From contig CM064872.1 in assembly GCA_032719365.1 (NCBI GenBank), positions 53,248,891 through 53,312,890 of the forward strand: a stretch of DNA of 64,000 bases, written 5' to 3'. A program made the translations under genes and the position numbers. Shown here in pieces: positions 23,317 to 35,100 of this stretch; within the stretch, counting starts at the first letter, position 1; each line of letters starts with the position of its first letter. The notes beneath the pieces were generated by a model, which had not been told where the DNA came from, did not search any database, and saw only the letters and a program-made list of their open reading frames with translations. This stretch comes from Prinsepia uniflora. Its lineage: Eukaryota > Streptophyta > Magnoliopsida > Rosales > Rosaceae.

Positions 23317-24076
23317 GTGCTCATACAATTGGAACCACAACATGCTTTTCTTGACGAAAAGGCCTTTTTTTTTTAACAAATACAAAAATAACCTGGAAAA
23401 AGAGAACATAAATGAAAAAACTTGGAAAGGGGATCGGAGTAAAGATGCATGGCATACCATAAAACGTCCACACCTAACCCCAACAAAATAAGAACTTAAC
23501 TAGGGGGCAAGAGTGACAGGACCCGCCCCGATCCCCCTGGGACCACCCGGGACGTGCCCTGCTCCCGTCTGACATCCGACATTAGAATACCAAAAATACC
23601 CTTATTGAAGATGAAATGCATAAAGAAAAACCAAAGTTAAGTCATACATAGCACGCCACACAAATACTCGAATACAAATAGTGTCAGACAAGGGATAGTT
23701 TCCGACTACAGTTTATTGAGCACGACTCTAGACACACTACGTGCCAACCTACCCAGCAGTAGGGTTCAGGTACGCAACGTAAACCTATGCCTCTTCCTCC
23801 TCGGGATCCTCCTCTTCCTCCTCCTCGGGATCCTCCTCCTCGATAGCACTACCTGGAGGGGTAGTAAAACAACAAAGGTGAGTGGGCCGAAACTCAAGGT
23901 TTACAAAGTAGTTTACCATTTTGAAAACATATAGCTTTTCCCCTCCGTTTTCCGAAAAGACATGCATAGTATCATAAACCACAAAACCATATAGTCATAA
24001 GCAGAATAATATCAACATATTATAATCTTAGTCACTGCACTATACATCCCAACCCTGACATCCCAGATGCCTGACG

Positions 24077-26879
24077 TGACAGGACCCGCCCCGATCCCAC
24101 AGGGACCACAAGGGGACGTGCCCTGCTCCCGTCTGACACCCAATAATTCATACCAATTTTAACCTCAAAACATCAAATGCATAAATAACCAAATTAAAGT
24201 TATACATCAAATCCGAATTAAACGAATGTCAGACAAGGGATGAAATTCAAAAGTACAAGTTGCGAGCACGACTCTAACATAAACCTGCGGGTAAAACACC
24301 CAGCAGGGGTTCAGGTACGCAGAAGTAGATCTATGCCTCAGCCTCAGGTTCCTCTTCTACCTCAGTATCACGACCTGGAGGGGTTACCAAAAACATTAAG
24401 GGTGAGTGGACCGAACTCAAGTTTATAAAACCATTTGATAAGTAAAACATATAATTTACCCCTCTGTTTTCCAAACATGCATGCATCATTATTTAAAATC
24501 ATAAACCATATAATATGAACCATAAGGCATGTAATAAAACCATAAGTATAATTTTAGTTGCTGCACTATACACTCCAATCCCGACATCCCTGATGTCTGA
24601 CGTCCCTGACGTCAATAAGGTCACAATCACAAGGCTACGCGTGCCACTCGGGTCTCAATTTCCGAGTTCAATCCCCGAACCCCGTTCGGGTACAGCATCC
24701 TTGATGCTTAGCGTCATAGACGCTGGACGTTCTAGACGTCCGTGACCTCTCCGGGGTACCTCATCCGGAGGAGACAATATAATATGGAAGGATCTATACA
24801 GTGCAGTACCAAATACATTTTATTGATATCCACATGCAAGGCATATATATACCTAGATAAAATCTGAATCAATCATTAAGTTTCATCAAACGGGTCTCAA
24901 GCCCAAATACCGTGAAACGTGCCATAACCATATTTTCCATATCATCAAAACCATCATTGTTTTTAGCATGTGAATAAGTATAATAAACCAGAAAACATTT
25001 ATGCACGCAAGGGTTTAAGAAAATGGCCCACTCACAGTACAGTCCTGCTGAAAACCGAGCGTTTACCCTCGATCTGGTACAATTACAAAATTCCTGTCAC
25101 ATCCAAAGTACACGTAAGGGTAAATACAAACCCCTAACATTTAACCATGAAACCCTAGACCGAAACTGGTCCGGATAAGCCGCCTGAACGCGCTTTCCAA
25201 GGCAAAAACTCTCATTTTGACCAACTTAATGATCTCCGATCGACCCGAAACCACCGCCATTGGATCCGGATCGTCGAAACCTAAAGAATGGTGGTGGTCC
25301 CACCAAAATTACTGTTCACACGCGCCCCCACGCGCCTGGTCAACCCTCTGGTCAACTATGCTACAGTACTGCTGACGTCAGCATGACGTCATCACTGACA
25401 GTGTCAGAGGACACGTGTCAGCAGTCCATTGGTCCCTGGTCTGACTGAATTATGACATGATGACATCATCATGACGTCACTGCTGACGTCAGCATGATGA
25501 CGTCACTGCTGACGTCAGCATGATGACGTCATCAGCTACAGTAACCGGGTCTGAGAACCGGGTCACCGCAGACCCACGGTTCGACCCGATCAGTTCTCAT
25601 CAACCCGACCACCATTTCTGATGGGATTTGTTCCTATGGACTCGTCTCAACCTCCTCAACGGTTCTGTGCAATTAGAACTGGATTTTAGGTCGAAGAGAT
25701 TACCTGAAAATCGACTGGAAGGTTGGCTGCCGGTTCTGGTTATCTTCTCCGGCGAGTCGACGACTTTCCAGTCACGGTCCTGGGTTCAAACTGGTCGTCA
25801 AGGTCCCCTGAATGTATCCTAACAATAACCAAACAATGTCAACGTCAAAAACAGACGTTTCGAAGCAGGGAAGGAAAACGGGCACTCACGGGTTTACCGT
25901 CCTATCGCCGCCGTGTCTCCGCCGCACACCGTCCAGATCAGTTCCTTGTCGTCCTGTCGTCACGACGAACCTAACCGTACGTTGGTTCGAGTCCCAGAGT
26001 GAAGGTTTGGATGGTTTGGTGACTTGGGCTGTTCGGGTTTCCTTCTCGGGTCTGGGAGGAAACCGGCCGTGCAGGGTGGCCGTGGGGTGGTGGCCGGCGC
26101 CTGAGGGTGGCAGTTGGCCGCCTGGTGTTGCCGTGAGTGTGAGGTTGAGAGGTGAGGTGCTGAAGTGTTTGTTCGAAGGGTAGCCGTGCTCACGGTTTGG
26201 GAGAATGAACAATGTGGGTGTAATGTCTCCTGGGTTTATAAAACAGAATAGGGATTTAAAACAAGGGCCAGGATTCCATCAGATTTAAGATTCAATGGTG
26301 AGGATTTGAGGAGAGGAAATCAATTAATTAATCTAATGGCCAACATAGATCCTTGTTTTAGGGAGTGTGGGGATGAGTGACACTTGTCACTCATCCAAGG
26401 GTCCAGATTGATTTGATTGAAGTAATCAGATTCCATTAATAAAATATTATTTTAATCCGGTCCTCGGTTGGTTCGGTTAAATGCGAAATACTTCCGTGAC
26501 CATAACTTCCCCGTACGAAGTCCGATTTCGGCGTGCCGCCTGTCTACGGATTCAGGACGTCGAGGCCTACCCAACGGTCCTTGAGTCAAGTGAAAATTAG
26601 TTTCCAAGAGAAAAGTCAACATTTTCACCCTAACCGTCCAAATTACGATAATGCCCCTGGACTTCCGATAGTCATAACTTTTTCCCCGATCGTCCGAAAT
26701 GGACGTGCCACCTGTCTATGAACTCGTGGCGTCCCGAACTACGTCACGGTCATAGGTCAAAGTCCATTTAATTTATAAATCAAAAAGTCAACAATTGACC
26801 ATACCCATCACAAGGGTAAAAACGCCAATTCATATATTAACTTACAATATTAAAATCCTCGAATTTCCGGGGTGTTACA
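24077..26879 (-). repeat. Nested solo LTR of a related chromovirus
   Basis: 2803 bp, starting TGACAGGACCCGCCCCGATCCC and ending GGGTGTTACA. It is flanked by TGACG (24072-24076) and TGACG (26880-26884). It is a different subfamily from its host LTR (for example its tail reads tttccggggtgttaca instead of agttcgggtcgttaca). On the minus strand TTTTATAAAC near 26240 is a TATA candidate. A solo LTR implies LTR-LTR recombination removed its internal region. Confidence 0.92.
25374..25535. promoter_or_regulatory. Cluster of seven TGACGTCA sites in the solo LTR
   Basis: Seven copies of the palindrome TGACGTCA within about 160 bp, mostly in the context gctgacgtcagcatga. This is the core bound by plant TGA/bZIP factors (as-1/CRE-like). 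Binding and effect are inferred. Confidence 0.6.
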
Positions 26880-27696
26880 TGACGTCCCAGACGCCCAATA
26901 AGGTCACAGTCTCAAGGCTACGCGTGCCACCCGGGGTCTCAATCCCGAGTCCAAATCCCGAACCTAGTCCGAGCATGGCATTCTAGATGCCTGACGTCCC
27001 AGACGTCCAATAGTAGCAATCCTGCTCCTGAGTCACTCTACGGTCCGGTCCCTCCGTAGAATGACTCCTCACAGGTAATGCGCCGTGACCACTCCGGTGT
27101 ACCTACATCCGGAGGAGATAGAATCCTAGGGTAGATCTATACAGTGCAGTACCACAGATAATATCGAGATCCATTATACATATATATGACTCCAAACCAT
27201 TCATAAACAACCAGACGGGTCTCATGCCCAAACATCGTAATACGTGCCATAAATCATACACAAGATAAACAGATACTTAACCTTGAATCACATATAGATA
27301 TAGTAGAAAGTAAAACAGTTATGCATGCCGAAGCTTAGTGAAATCAAAGGCCCACTCACAGTACAATCCTGCTGCAATCCCGAGCATAAAGCCCCGTCCA
27401 AGGGTTAAAGTACAATTCCTGTCATGCCCAAAACATACGTAAAGGTCACTTTAAGTCCCTACTAAACAACTAAGAAACCCTAGACTGAAACCGGCCCGGG
27501 AAAGCCGTCCGAACACGCTTCCCAAGGCGTCAAACCCTAATTTGACCAACTTAACGATCTCCGATCGACACGAAACCACCGCCATTGGATCCGTATCGTC
27601 GAAACCTTGAAAATGGCACTGGTCCCACACAAAATACTGTTCACACGCGCCCCCCACGCGCCGGTCAACTCCCTGGTCAACAGTGCTACAGTGATG

Positions 27697-27818
27697 CTGA
27701 CGTCAGCATGACGTCACTGCTGACGTCAGCATGACGTCATCACTGACAGTGTCAGAGGACACGTGTCAACAGCCCATTGACGTCACTGCTGACGTCAGCA
27801 TGATGATGTCATCAGCTA
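27697..27818. promoter_or_regulatory. Cluster of six TGACGTCA sites in the left LTR
   Basis: Six perfect sites. A seventh reads TGATGTCA where the right LTR has TGACGTCA, a C-to-T change at the CpG. Confidence 0.6.
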
Positions 27819-29129
27819 CAGTAACCGGGTCACCGCAGACCCACGATTCGACCCGACCAGTTCTCATCAACCCGACCACCAAAATCGATGGGATTTGTTC
27901 CTATGAACTCGTCTGAACATGTTCTATGGCTCTGAGTAATTAAAACAGGTTTTTAAGTTGAAGGTACCACCTGAAAATCGACGGGAAACCGGCTGCCGGC
28001 TCTGGTTCGTCTTCTCCGGCGAGCCGTCAAGCTTCTAGCCACAGACTCTGGTCCAAAATGCTCGTCTAGTCCCCTAGGTTATGTCTCAAAAGCAACCAAA
28101 CAATTCTAACGTTAAAAACAGAAGTTTCGAAACAGGGAAGGAAATCTGTGTCTCTCGGGTTTGCAGGCTTACCGCCGCCGTGTCGCCGCCGTGGGCTGCC
28201 CAGTCTGGTCCTGAGTCGTCCAGAGGTCACACTGATCCTAACCCTACGTTTGTTCGAGCCCAGAAGTCATGGTTTGGTTGATTGGACAGTTTCGGGTGGT
28301 TTGGTTTCCTTCTCGGGTTTGTGGGTTTTCCGGCCGTGCAGGGTGGCCGTGGTGGCGTTGGCCGGTGTCTGGTGGAGGTGGTGGTCGGTCTGGTGCTGCC
28401 TGGTTCGTGAGTTGAGGCTGAGAGGCTGTGAGGTGTTTGTTCGAAGGATGAGAGGGTGCACGGTTAAGGGAATGAAAATGTGGGAGTATGGTTTGATGAG
28501 TTTAAAACAGAATAGGCATTAGAAACCAACGGCTAGGATTGAGTCTGACTTAAGGATGAAAGGTGAGGATTTAAGGAAATTAAATTGATTAATTAATCTA
28601 AAGGCAGACATAGATCCAGATTGTTGGGGATGATGTGGATGAGGTAGATGAGTGACATGTGTCACTCATCAAGGGTCCAGATTGATTGGGTTAAAGTAAA
28701 TCAGATTCTAATATTTTATTATTATTTTAAGTTCCGAGTCTCGGTTAGTTCGGTTACGTTCTTGACCATAACTTTTTCGTCGTAAGTCCGATATCGGCGT
28801 GCCGCCTATCTACGGATTCGTATCGACGAGACCTACGTAACGGTCATTGGCCCTCGTCCGTTGGACTTCCCGGGTCAAAAGTCAACATTTGGCCCCCAAA
28901 TGGCCAAATTACCAAAATGCCCCTCGACTTCCGAACGTCACAACTTCTTCCTCGAACGTCGGAATCGAACGTGCCACCTGCCTATGAACTCGTGAAGTCC
29001 TAAACTACGTCATGGTCACGTGTCAAAGTCCTAAATACTTCCCGAGGTAAAAGTCAACTTTTTCCCCCCTCAGGGGCAAAACGGTCATTTTACAATAAAA
29101 TAAGAATTACGAAAGTTCGGGTCGTTACA

Positions 29130-29142
29130 ATCTACCCACCTT
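29130..29142 (-). other. Polypurine tract of the chromovirus
   Basis: The minus strand reads AAGGTGGGTAGAT directly before the 3' LTR start TGTAACGACC. Its position and purine content fit the plus-strand primer. Confidence 0.6.
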
Positions 29143-29164
29143 ACAAAAATTTCATCCTCGAAAT

Positions 29165-32100
29165 TTACTCGAATAAAAACGGGTACTGCTCCCTCATCAA
29201 TTCTTCGGGTTCCCACGTCGCTTCCTCGACGTCATGGTTCCTCCATAGCACTTTCACCAACCGAATCGTCTTGTTTCTCAGAACCTTGTTCTTCTGATCC
29301 AGAATCTGCACTGGTTTCTCCTCAAAGCTCAGATCAGTCATCAGTTCTACTGGTTGTTCCGGCAAGGCATGTGAATCGTCCCGTAGGTATTTCCGTAACA
29401 TGGACACATGGAAAACATGGTGCACTCTGGCAAGTTCTGGAGGTAATGCCAACCGGTATGCCACTAGTCCAATCCTCTCAATGATCTCGAACGGCCCAAA
29501 ATAACGTGGACTCAACTTCCCGCGTCGGCCGAAACGGATAATTCCTTTCCGTGGAGATAACTTAAGGAACACAAAATCTCCAACCTCGAATTCCAAGTCT
29601 CGAATTCGTCGATTCGCATAGCTCTTTTGGCGATCTTGTGCTGCCTTCAATCTTTCCTTGATGATTCGAACTGTTTCCAGGGTCATGTCCATCAAATCCG
29701 GTCCTAAAGCTGCTCGCTCTCCTACCTCCATCCAACAGATAGGTGTCCTGCACTGTCGGCCATACAGTGCCTCGTAGGGTGTCATCCCGATACTTGCCTG
29801 ATAACTGTTGTTGTATGCGAACTCCATCAAAGGCAAATGAGTATCCCACGAATCCTGAAACTGCAGTACACAAGACCTCATCATGTCCTCCAGTGTCTGG
29901 ATAGTCCTCTCTGACTGCCCATCGGTCTGTGGGTGGAACGCTGTACTGAAATGTAAGTTTGTACCCAAGGCGTTCTGCAAACTTCGCCAGAACCTAGATG
30001 TGAAACGCGGATCTCGATCAGACACTATCGACTCTGGCGTACCATGAAGTCGAATGATCTCCTTCACAAACAGCTGAGCCAGTCGGTTTGGCTTAAATGT
30101 CTCCTGTACTGGTAAGAAATGAGCTGACTTGGTCAATCGGTCGACAATCACCCAAACTCCATCGCATCCCCTCTGAGTCCTAGGCAATTTGAAGACAAAG
30201 TCCATGGTAATGTGATCCCACTTCCACTCGGGAATCGGAAGCGGTTGCATAGCTCCATACGGTCTCTGCCGCTCCGCCTTGACCTGCTGACAGGTCAAAC
30301 ATCTGCTCACAAACACTGCAATATCCTTCTTCATTCCTGGCCACCAATAGTGGTCCCGGAGGGTACGGTACATCTTTGTACCTCCCGGATGCATGGCATA
30401 AGCCGAACTGTGGGCTTCCTCAAGAATTTCTGCCCGTAACTCTGCCACTGCAGGAACACACAAACGGCCCAGTTTCACCAGAGCTCCATCTGGTCGGATA
30501 GTAAAGTCCTGCCTCTCGTCCGCTTCGACCTCGATCCTGTAGATACAAAGTGTCGGATCCTCCAATTTTGCCTCGATGATCCGATCGACTAGCACAGGTC
30601 GTACATGAAAACTGGCCAACAAAGCTCCCTGCTCATCCATCCCCAGCATAACTCTAGCTCTTCGGAGTTCCACAAGCAAAGGAAGGTACACCAGCCTCAG
30701 GTGTGCAATTGATCCTGCTGACTTCCTGCTGAGTGCGTCTGCCACAACGTTCGCCTTCCCTGGATGATATTCAATCGTACAATCATAATCCTTGATCAGT
30801 TCCAACCACCGTCGCTGCCTCACGTTCAGCTCCTTCTGAGTGAACAAATGCTTTAAACTCTGATGATCGGTGAAGATCCTGCAAGTCACCCCGTACAGAT
30901 AATGTCGCCAGATTTTTAAAGCGTGAACCACCGCCGCCAACTCCAGATCATGTGTAGGGTAGTTCAGTTCATGTGTCTTTAGTTGTCTCAATGCATAAGT
31001 GATAACTCTGCCATTCTGCATCAGCACGCAACCCAAACCTTGCAACAATGCGTCACTGTAGACTTCGAACTCTCCACTGTTATCTGGCAAAGCAAGAACA
31101 GGTGCGGTAGTTAACCGACGTTTTAATTCCTGATAACTCTGCTCACACCGTTCATCCCAAACAAACTTTACTCCCTTCCTGGTTAAACGAGTCAACGGTG
31201 CAGCAATACTAGAGAAGCCCTCAACAAATCTCCGGTAGTATCCTGCCAAACCAACGAAACTCCGTACCTCTGTCACGGTTGTCGGTCTAGCCCAATTTGT
31301 CACCGCTTCGGTCTTCTGGGGATCCACACTAATCTCGTCTGCTGACACTACATGTCCCAGAAAACCAATGCTGGTTAGCCAAAACTGACACTTACTCAGC
31401 TTGGCGTATAACTGGTTCTGCCTCAGCTTCCCTAACACCGAACGTAAGTGTTCCTCATGAGCTTGAGCACTCCTCGAGTACACAAGGATGTCATCAATGA
31501 ACACGATCACGAACTTATCCAAATAAGATCGGAAGACCCTATTCATCAGATCCATGAATGCTGCTGGAGCATTCGTCAAGCTGAAAGGCATCACAAGGAA
31601 TTCATAATGCCCGTCTCTGGTCTGAAACGCTGTCTTCGGGACATCTCCTTCAGCAATCTTCAACTGGTGATAACCAGATCGTAAATCAATCTTCGAGAAG
31701 TACAGTGCTCCCCGCAGTTGATCAAAAAGATCGTCAATCCTGGGTAAGGGGTACTGGTTCCTTACCGTGACCTTGTTGAGCTGTCGATAATCCACACACA
31801 AACGGAGGCTCCCCTCCTTCTTCTTCACAAATAATACTGGTGCTCCCCACGGTGATGTACTCGGTCGGATGAATCCCAAGTCCACCAACTCCTGCAATTG
31901 GATCTTCAGTTCCCGTAACTCCGCTGGTGCCATCCGATATGGTGCCTGTGATATAGGTCGTGTGCCGGGAAGTAGTTCAATCGTGAACTCAATCTCCCGA
32001 TGTGGTGGTAAACCAGGCAAATCTTCCGGGAACACATCCGGAAATTCTCGCACCACAGGTATATCATCGGCACCCGAAGTATCACTCTTTGTCGTCACAA

Positions 32101-33598
32101 CATGCGCCAGATAACCCTGGCATCCCTTCTGTAGAAGCTTCGTAGCGGAAAGTGAAGAAATTACTTCAGGTAGCGAACCGTCGCGCTCTCCCTGAAAAGT
32201 AACCTCCGGCAAACCCGGACTTCGCAGAATCACCCGCCTACTACAACAGTCGATGAGCGAACCGTGCTCAGTCAACCAATCCATTCCCAAGATAACATCA
32301 AAGTCATGGATATCCATAAGGATTAGATCAGCTAGCAGATCTACATCCTCCACCCTTACTGGGCATCTCCGGATCACCTGATTCACTATGTACACAACGC
32401 CCATCGGTGTACCAACACCCATTTCACTATCCAAGGCTGACACCTCGTGATCTAACATACCCGCACAACTTTTCGAAATAAAAGAATGAGTAGCCCCAGC
32501 ATCCATTAACACCCGTACAACAATATTTGAGATATGAAGAGTACCTGTAACCACACCAGGGGCTGACCTTGCATGCTGCTGAGTCACTGCAAAAACACGA
32601 GCTCTGGGTCCCGCAGTCTGTCCGCGCCCACGCGCGCCACGCTCAGCACTCTGTCCTCGGCCTCTGGAAGGGTGAGAAGCCGAACTCTGTGTCACACTAA
32701 CACCTTTAGTCTCGTTGTTCCTTGACAGTAAAGGGCAATCTCGGGCATAGTGGCCCGCTCCTCCACAAGCAAAGCAATTAACTGTCCTCGGTCCATCCCT
32801 AGACCCTCCTGATGCACCACTCCAAGCCTGATGCTGTCCAGAACTGAATCTCGATCCGCCCCTCTGAGAGTTCCCATGTCGACCTGACCAGCCACGACCA
32901 CGTAAAGATGAGGGTGCTCCTCGGTAATTTCCCCCCTTAGAGATCTTTGGGCCGGTTGGTCCAGGATGTGGACGATCCCAGCGCTGCCCCTCGCCTGATG
33001 ATTGTCGCGTCTGGTGTGCCGCCAGACTGGCCTCGACACGAACTGCAGCGTCGACCATGTCCCTCAGAGTCGCGTAACTAGTAGCCGTCACACTTGCCCG
33101 TAACTCTCCTCGGAGTCCCAACTCAAATCTTTGACATTTTTCCTCCTCAGTACTCATGAAAGCTGCGGCAAAACGGGAAAGCTTCCCGAAAGTCTGTTCG
33201 TAATCTGCCACGGACATATCTCCCTGTTCCAGCCGCAGGAACTCTGCCTCTCGTGCCATGCAAAATGAACGCGGGTAATACTGATCTAAGAATCGGGCAC
33301 GAAAGACCTCCCATGTGGTGGTGTGAACAGTCCACCCGGACATCTCAAGACCATGCCACCATTGATAAGCCCCGCCTTCGAGTAAGAAGGCCGCCAATGC
33401 CACCCGCTCGCCGGGTGGGCAGTGCATCACGGTGAAGATTCTTTCCCATTTCGCAATCCACTCATGGGCATCCTCGGGGTTTGATCCCCCGCTGAACGGT
33501 GTGGCTCCCAACCTTTGAGCCCGCTCAATGCTAGCACATTTCATCTCTCTCGCGATTTCCTCGTCAGTTCGTGTTTGAGGAATTCTCCTTGGAGGCAT
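29165..33598 (-). CDS. gag-pol: Chromovirus gag-pol polyprotein, 1477 codons, uninterrupted
   Basis: Copies the element RNA and inserts it. Gag core is about residues 40-190 (AYQWWHGLEM). The CCHC knuckle CFACGGAGHYARDC is at 275-288. Protease D366 lies in MDAGATHSF. RT spans about 590-760 with KIDLRSGYHQ and catalytic FIDD (residues 700-703). RNase H has YSDA (D849) and TDH (D911). The integrase HHCC finger is about 1063-1103, with D1133 (TMDF), D1194 (SDRD) and E1230 (GQSERT). A chromodomain-like tail is about 1429-1472 (WRNHDVEEATWEPEE), typical of Tekay/Del. The start ATG is about 100 nt inside the 5' LTR and the stop is 36 nt before the 3' LTR. Odd point: RT motif MPFSLTNAP has Ser where chromoviruses usually have Gly. 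All catalytic residues I can check are present, so it may be coding-competent. Confidence 0.95.
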   Translation of the reverse strand: MPPRRIPQTRTDEEIAREMKCASIERAQRLGATPFSGGSNPEDAHEWIAKWERIFTVMHCPPGERVALAAFLLEGGAYQWWHGLEMSGWTVHTTTWEVFRARFLDQYYPRSFCMAREAEFLRLEQGDMSVADYEQTFGKLSRFAAAFMSTEEEKCQRFELGLRGELRASVTATSYATLRDMVDAAVRVEASLAAHQTRQSSGEGQRWDRPHPGPTGPKISKGGNYRGAPSSLRGRGWSGRHGNSQRGGSRFSSGQHQAWSGASGGSRDGPRTVNCFACGGAGHYARDCPLLSRNNETKGVSVTQSSASHPSRGRGQSAERGARGRGQTAGPRARVFAVTQQHARSAPGVVTGTLHISNIVVRVLMDAGATHSFISKSCAGMLDHEVSALDSEMGVGTPMGVVYIVNQVIRRCPVRVEDVDLLADLILMDIHDFDVILGMDWLTEHGSLIDCCSRRVILRSPGLPEVTFQGERDGSLPEVISSLSATKLLQKGCQGYLAHVVTTKSDTSGADDIPVVREFPDVFPEDLPGLPPHREIEFTIELLPGTRPISQAPYRMAPAELRELKIQLQELVDLGFIRPSTSPWGAPVLFVKKKEGSLRLCVDYRQLNKVTVRNQYPLPRIDDLFDQLRGALYFSKIDLRSGYHQLKIAEGDVPKTAFQTRDGHYEFLVMPFSLTNAPAAFMDLMNRVFRSYLDKFVIVFIDDILVYSRSAQAHEEHLRSVLGKLRQNQLYAKLSKCQFWLTSIGFLGHVVSADEISVDPQKTEAVTNWARPTTVTEVRSFVGLAGYYRRFVEGFSSIAAPLTRLTRKGVKFVWDERCEQSYQELKRRLTTAPVLALPDNSGEFEVYSDALLQGLGCVLMQNGRVITYALRQLKTHELNYPTHDLELAAVVHALKIWRHYLYGVTCRIFTDHQSLKHLFTQKELNVRQRRWLELIKDYDCTIEYHPGKANVVADALSRKSAGSIAHLRLVYLPLLVELRRARVMLGMDEQGALLASFHVRPVLVDRIIEAKLEDPTLCIYRIEVEADERQDFTIRPDGALVKLGRLCVPAVAELRAEILEEAHSSAYAMHPGGTKMYRTLRDHYWWPGMKKDIAVFVSRCLTCQQVKAERQRPYGAMQPLPIPEWKWDHITMDFVFKLPRTQRGCDGVWVIVDRLTKSAHFLPVQETFKPNRLAQLFVKEIIRLHGTPESIVSDRDPRFTSRFWRSLQNALGTNLHFSTAFHPQTDGQSERTIQTLEDMMRSCVLQFQDSWDTHLPLMEFAYNNSYQASIGMTPYEALYGRQCRTPICWMEVGERAALGPDLMDMTLETVRIIKERLKAAQDRQKSYANRRIRDLEFEVGDFVFLKLSPRKGIIRFGRRGKLSPRYFGPFEIIERIGLVAYRLALPPELARVHHVFHVSMLRKYLRDDSHALPEQPVELMTDLSFEEKPVQILDQKNKVLRNKTIRLVKVLWRNHDVEEATWEPEELMREQYPFLFE

Positions 33599-33686
33599 AA
33601 CCCACTGTTAAGAGGCATAGATTAGATACTGACATCTTTAAAACTAAGTACTGACCACTAGTCTAGCATGCTGACCACAACCTAGT

Positions 33687-33698
33687 GCTCTGATACCA
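33687..33698 (-). other. Primer binding site, initiator-Met tRNA type
   Basis: The minus strand reads TGGTATCAGAGC three bases inside the 5' LTR, the standard initiator methionine tRNA primer match of chromoviruses and many other plant LTR elements. Confidence 0.9.
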
Positions 33699-35029
33699 AG
33701 TTGACAGGACCCGCCCCGATCCCCCTGGGACCACCCGGGACGTGCCCTGCTCCCGTCTGACACCCGACATTAGAATACCAAAAATACCCTTATTGAAGAT
33801 GAAATGCATAAAGAAAAACCAAAGTTAAGTCATACATAGCACGCCACACAAATACTCGAATACAAATAGTGTCAGACAAGGGATAGTTCCCGAATACAGT
33901 TTATTGAGCACGACTCTAGACACACTACGTGCCAACCTACCCAGCAGTAGGGTTCAGGTACGCAACGTAAACCTATGCCTCTTCCTCCTCGGGATCCTCC
34001 TCTTCCTCCTCCTCGGGATCCTCCTCCTCGATAGCACTACCTGGAGGGGTAGTAAAACAACAAAGGTGAGTGGGCCGAAACTCAAGGTTTACAAAGTAGT
34101 TTACCATTTCGAAAACATATAGCTTTTCCCCTCCGTTTTCCGAAAAGACATACATAGTATCATAAACCACAAAACCATATAGTCATAAGCAGAATAATAT
34201 CAACATATTATAATCTTAGTCACTGCACTATACATCCCAACCCTGACATCCCAGATGCCTGACGTCCCAGACGCCCAATAAGGTCACAGTCTCAAGGCTA
34301 CGCGTGCCACCCGGGGTCTCAATCCCGAGTCCAAATCCCGAACCTAGTCCGAGCATGGCATTCTAGATGCCTGACATCCCAGACGTCCAATAGTAGCAAT
34401 CCTGCTCCTGAGTCACTCTACGGTCCGGTCCCTCCGTAGAATGACTCCTCACAGGCAATGCGCCGTGACCACTCCGGTGTACCTACATCCGGAGGAGATA
34501 GAATCCTAGGGTAGATCTATACAGTGCAGTACCACAGATAATATCGAGATCCATTATACATATATATGACTCCAAACCATTCATAAACAACCAGACGGGT
34601 CTCATGCCCAAACATCGTAATACGTGCCATAAATCATACACAAGATAAACAGATACTTAACCTTGAATCACATATAGATATAGTAGAAAGTAAAACAGTT
34701 ATGCATGCCGAAGTTTAGTGAAATCAAAGGCCCACTCACAGTACAATCCCGCTGCAATCCCGAGCATAAAGCCCCGTCCAAGGGTTAAAGTACAATTCCT
34801 GTCATGCCCAAAACATACGTAAAGGTCACTTTAAGTCCCTACTAAACAACTAAGAAACCCTAGACTGAAACCGGCCCGGGAAAGCCGTCCGAACACGCTT
34901 CCCAAGGCGTCAAACCCTAATTTGACCAACTTAACGATCTCCGATCGACACGAAACCACCGCCATTGGATCCGTATCGTCGAAACCTTGAAAATGGCACT
35001 GGTCCCACACAAAATACTGTTCACACGCG

Positions 35030-35063
<34 letters not shown>
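35030..35063. repeat. 34-base poly-C run in the right LTR
   Basis: The left LTR has cgcgcccccc at the equivalent place (about 27647). The run replaces the cacgcg that follows there. It may be true slippage or a sequencing/assembly artefact. Confidence 0.8.
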
Positions 35064-35064
<1 letters not shown>

Positions 35065-35100
35065 CGCTGGTCAACTCCCTGGTCAACAGTGCTACAGTGA

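Larger units (their letters stand above)
23514..29129 (-). repeat. 3' LTR of the chromovirus, interrupted by a solo LTR
   Basis: Sequence matches the right LTR from 23514 to 24076 and again from 26885 to 29129. The part between is a nested solo LTR plus one copy of its target duplication. Confidence 0.93.

Noticed and set aside
25374..25535. CRISPR-like array
   Set aside because: The regularly repeated TGACGTCA motifs have no fixed spacers and occur in plant LTRs.
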